From the NCBI GenBank assembly GCA_022803075.1, contig JAFFTF010000005.1:103199-167198 (forward strand): a stretch of DNA of 64,000 nucleotides, read 5' to 3'. Below the pieces are notes generated by a model that was not told the DNA's origin, did not search any database, and worked only from the letters and a program-made list of their open reading frames with translations. The DNA comes from Micrococcales bacterium 31B. Its GTDB lineage: Bacteria > Actinomycetota > Actinomycetes > Actinomycetales > Dermabacteraceae. Position 1 is the stretch's first letter. Every line of letters starts with the position of its first letter. Position numbers and translations under genes: made by a program. Below are positions 63,195-64,000 of this stretch, piece by piece.

Positions 63195-63872
63195 CTAGTT
63201 CATGTCTTCCATTGACGTGAAGACCTGCGGCTGCGGATAATCAGCATCGCGCCATTCCGCAAACGTGAGTGCATGTGAACTTCCGTCGAGCGCGACGTAC
63301 ACAACGTCGGAGTCTTTGTATTTGTAGTAGAAACTACCCTCGATCCAGCCTGCCGAACTCGGCGCAGGCTGGCCCAATCTCGACCACTCTTCAAACGTTA
63401 GCTTTCGCCACACCCAGGACTCCCTCTCGGCACCGAAGAACGACACCGAGTATATGGAAGCACTCCATGGATACTTCACAAAATGATCTGGTTTAACGGT
63501 GGGGCTTTGGTAGCCCGTGGCCTTCCATTCGTCGAATGTCAGGAGGTGACGGCGGCCGTCGGTTAGGGCATAGAGGCTGTCGCTGGACTGTTGCTTAGCA
63601 AAGATCGTTCCTGGTACGAAGGCGTCTGTCAATGGCTTGGGTTATCACACTCTTGCCCATTGGTCACATGTCAAATACTCGGCGCTGACCTGGCCACCCT
63701 CCGAGTAGCTGACCACAAACAGGTCATCACTAAATGTGGATTGCCGCACCGTGGGCAAGGGGTACGTGTCGTCGGTCGACGCCAAGGCAGGCGCGGTCAC
63801 CACAACGAGACTTAGTGCCAAGCCTGTTGCCGCGACAATTGCAGTCACGGCGCTGCGAGTAATGATTTTCAT
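63195..63872 (-). pseudogene. Secreted tryptophan-motif repeat protein interrupted by two adjacent stop codons
   Basis: ATG 63872 with a GGACGG site opens a signal peptide (AVTAIVAATGLALSLVVVTAPALAS) and the first repeat (FSDDLFVVSYSEGG ... LTCDQWARV). The codons for the expected Gly-Tyr are TGA and TAA (63647-63642). The frame then resumes with Pro-Lys-Pro and three more repeats, ending EWRDADYPQPQVF. The repeats match those at 20500 and 52283, with no beta-lactamase part. TTG 63632 could restart translation without a signal peptide. About 225 residues in all. Probably inactivated by two substitutions, unless stop readthrough or an error in the read is involved. Confidence 0.75.
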
Positions 63873-64000
63873 GTCTAACCGTCCAAAATTGCCCGATAGC
63901 GAGATTCGCTGAGTAGATAGTTGTGTAAACAGGAATCCAGGTTGAAGATTCGCGTTAGTCAATCTACCCATTGGGGGGGGATGTCGAGTGGCGGGTATAA
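63873..64000. other. Promoter region at the window end
   Basis: 128 bases upstream of the last gene, relatively AT-rich, with a run of eight G near 63974. No gene is recognisable before the edge. Confidence 0.4.

Noticed and set aside
1..64000. CRISPR array, tRNA or prophage
   Set aside because: No regularly spaced repeats of CRISPR type, no T-loop/anticodon pattern that I could fold, and no phage structural genes were seen.

Overview
The window is about 64 kb of high-GC DNA from an actinomycete, most likely order Micrococcales and possibly Microbacteriaceae; the family is inferred. The signs are a mycothiol-dependent formaldehyde dehydrogenase, an F420-type (LLM) oxidoreductase, a polyphosphate glucokinase, an actinobacterial glnA2-glnE pair, an RNase P RNA with the bacterial type A core, many GTG starts, and several genes that look leaderless. 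No tRNA, rRNA, CRISPR array or intact transposase was seen.

Layout. Positions 1-5225 hold a partial esterase, a sugar-binding lipoprotein behind a LacI-type operator, a bile-acid/sodium symporter-family gene and an exported CpdB-like nucleotidase. Positions 5407-11225 are amino-acid biosynthesis: serA, leuB, ilvE and cimA. Positions 11448-17280 hold an orphan NMT1-type binding lipoprotein, mscR with its MBL-fold partner, a YbdK-type ligase and an unrecognised membrane protein with a small partner. rnpB lies at 17360-17736. Two overlapping TetR-like paralogues follow, then remnants of secreted tryptophan-motif repeat proteins (19935-21299). ppgK, map and a small SPOR-like gene come next.

Positions 23396-25188 carry a compact XRE / ImmA-IrrE metalloprotease / PIN-like operon. 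It has overlapping cistrons and its own palindromic operator, and it lies between imperfect 40-bp direct repeats, so it looks like an inserted accessory module. Positions 25253-31567 hold an exporter with an XRE-cupin regulator, the kbl-tdh threonine catabolic genes with a divergent LysR, and an MFS transporter. Positions 32340-42505 hold an LLM oxidoreductase, a tandem array of GNAT acetyltransferases (the last cut off against panB), panB, nadE, glnA2 and glnE.

Positions 43014-47044 hold two paralogous anchored proteins on either side of a GH29 alpha-L-fucosidase. Next are a sugar ABC transporter (ATPase plus permease, no binding protein) and a divergent IlvD/Edd sugar-acid dehydratase. At 52283 an intact tryptophan-motif repeat protein is fused to a class A beta-lactamase-like domain. 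Positions 53796-56812 form an NAD salvage operon: PRPP synthetase-like, NadV and an NrtR-like regulator. A quinoprotein sugar dehydrogenase follows, then a DctM permease / RraA / IclR / dehydrogenase operon. The window ends in secreted-protein genes that carry a frameshift and two adjacent in-frame stop codons.

The features most worth follow-up are the tryptophan-motif repeat family (one intact fusion, three broken or decayed copies) and the direct-repeat-flanked XRE/ImmA/PIN operon.
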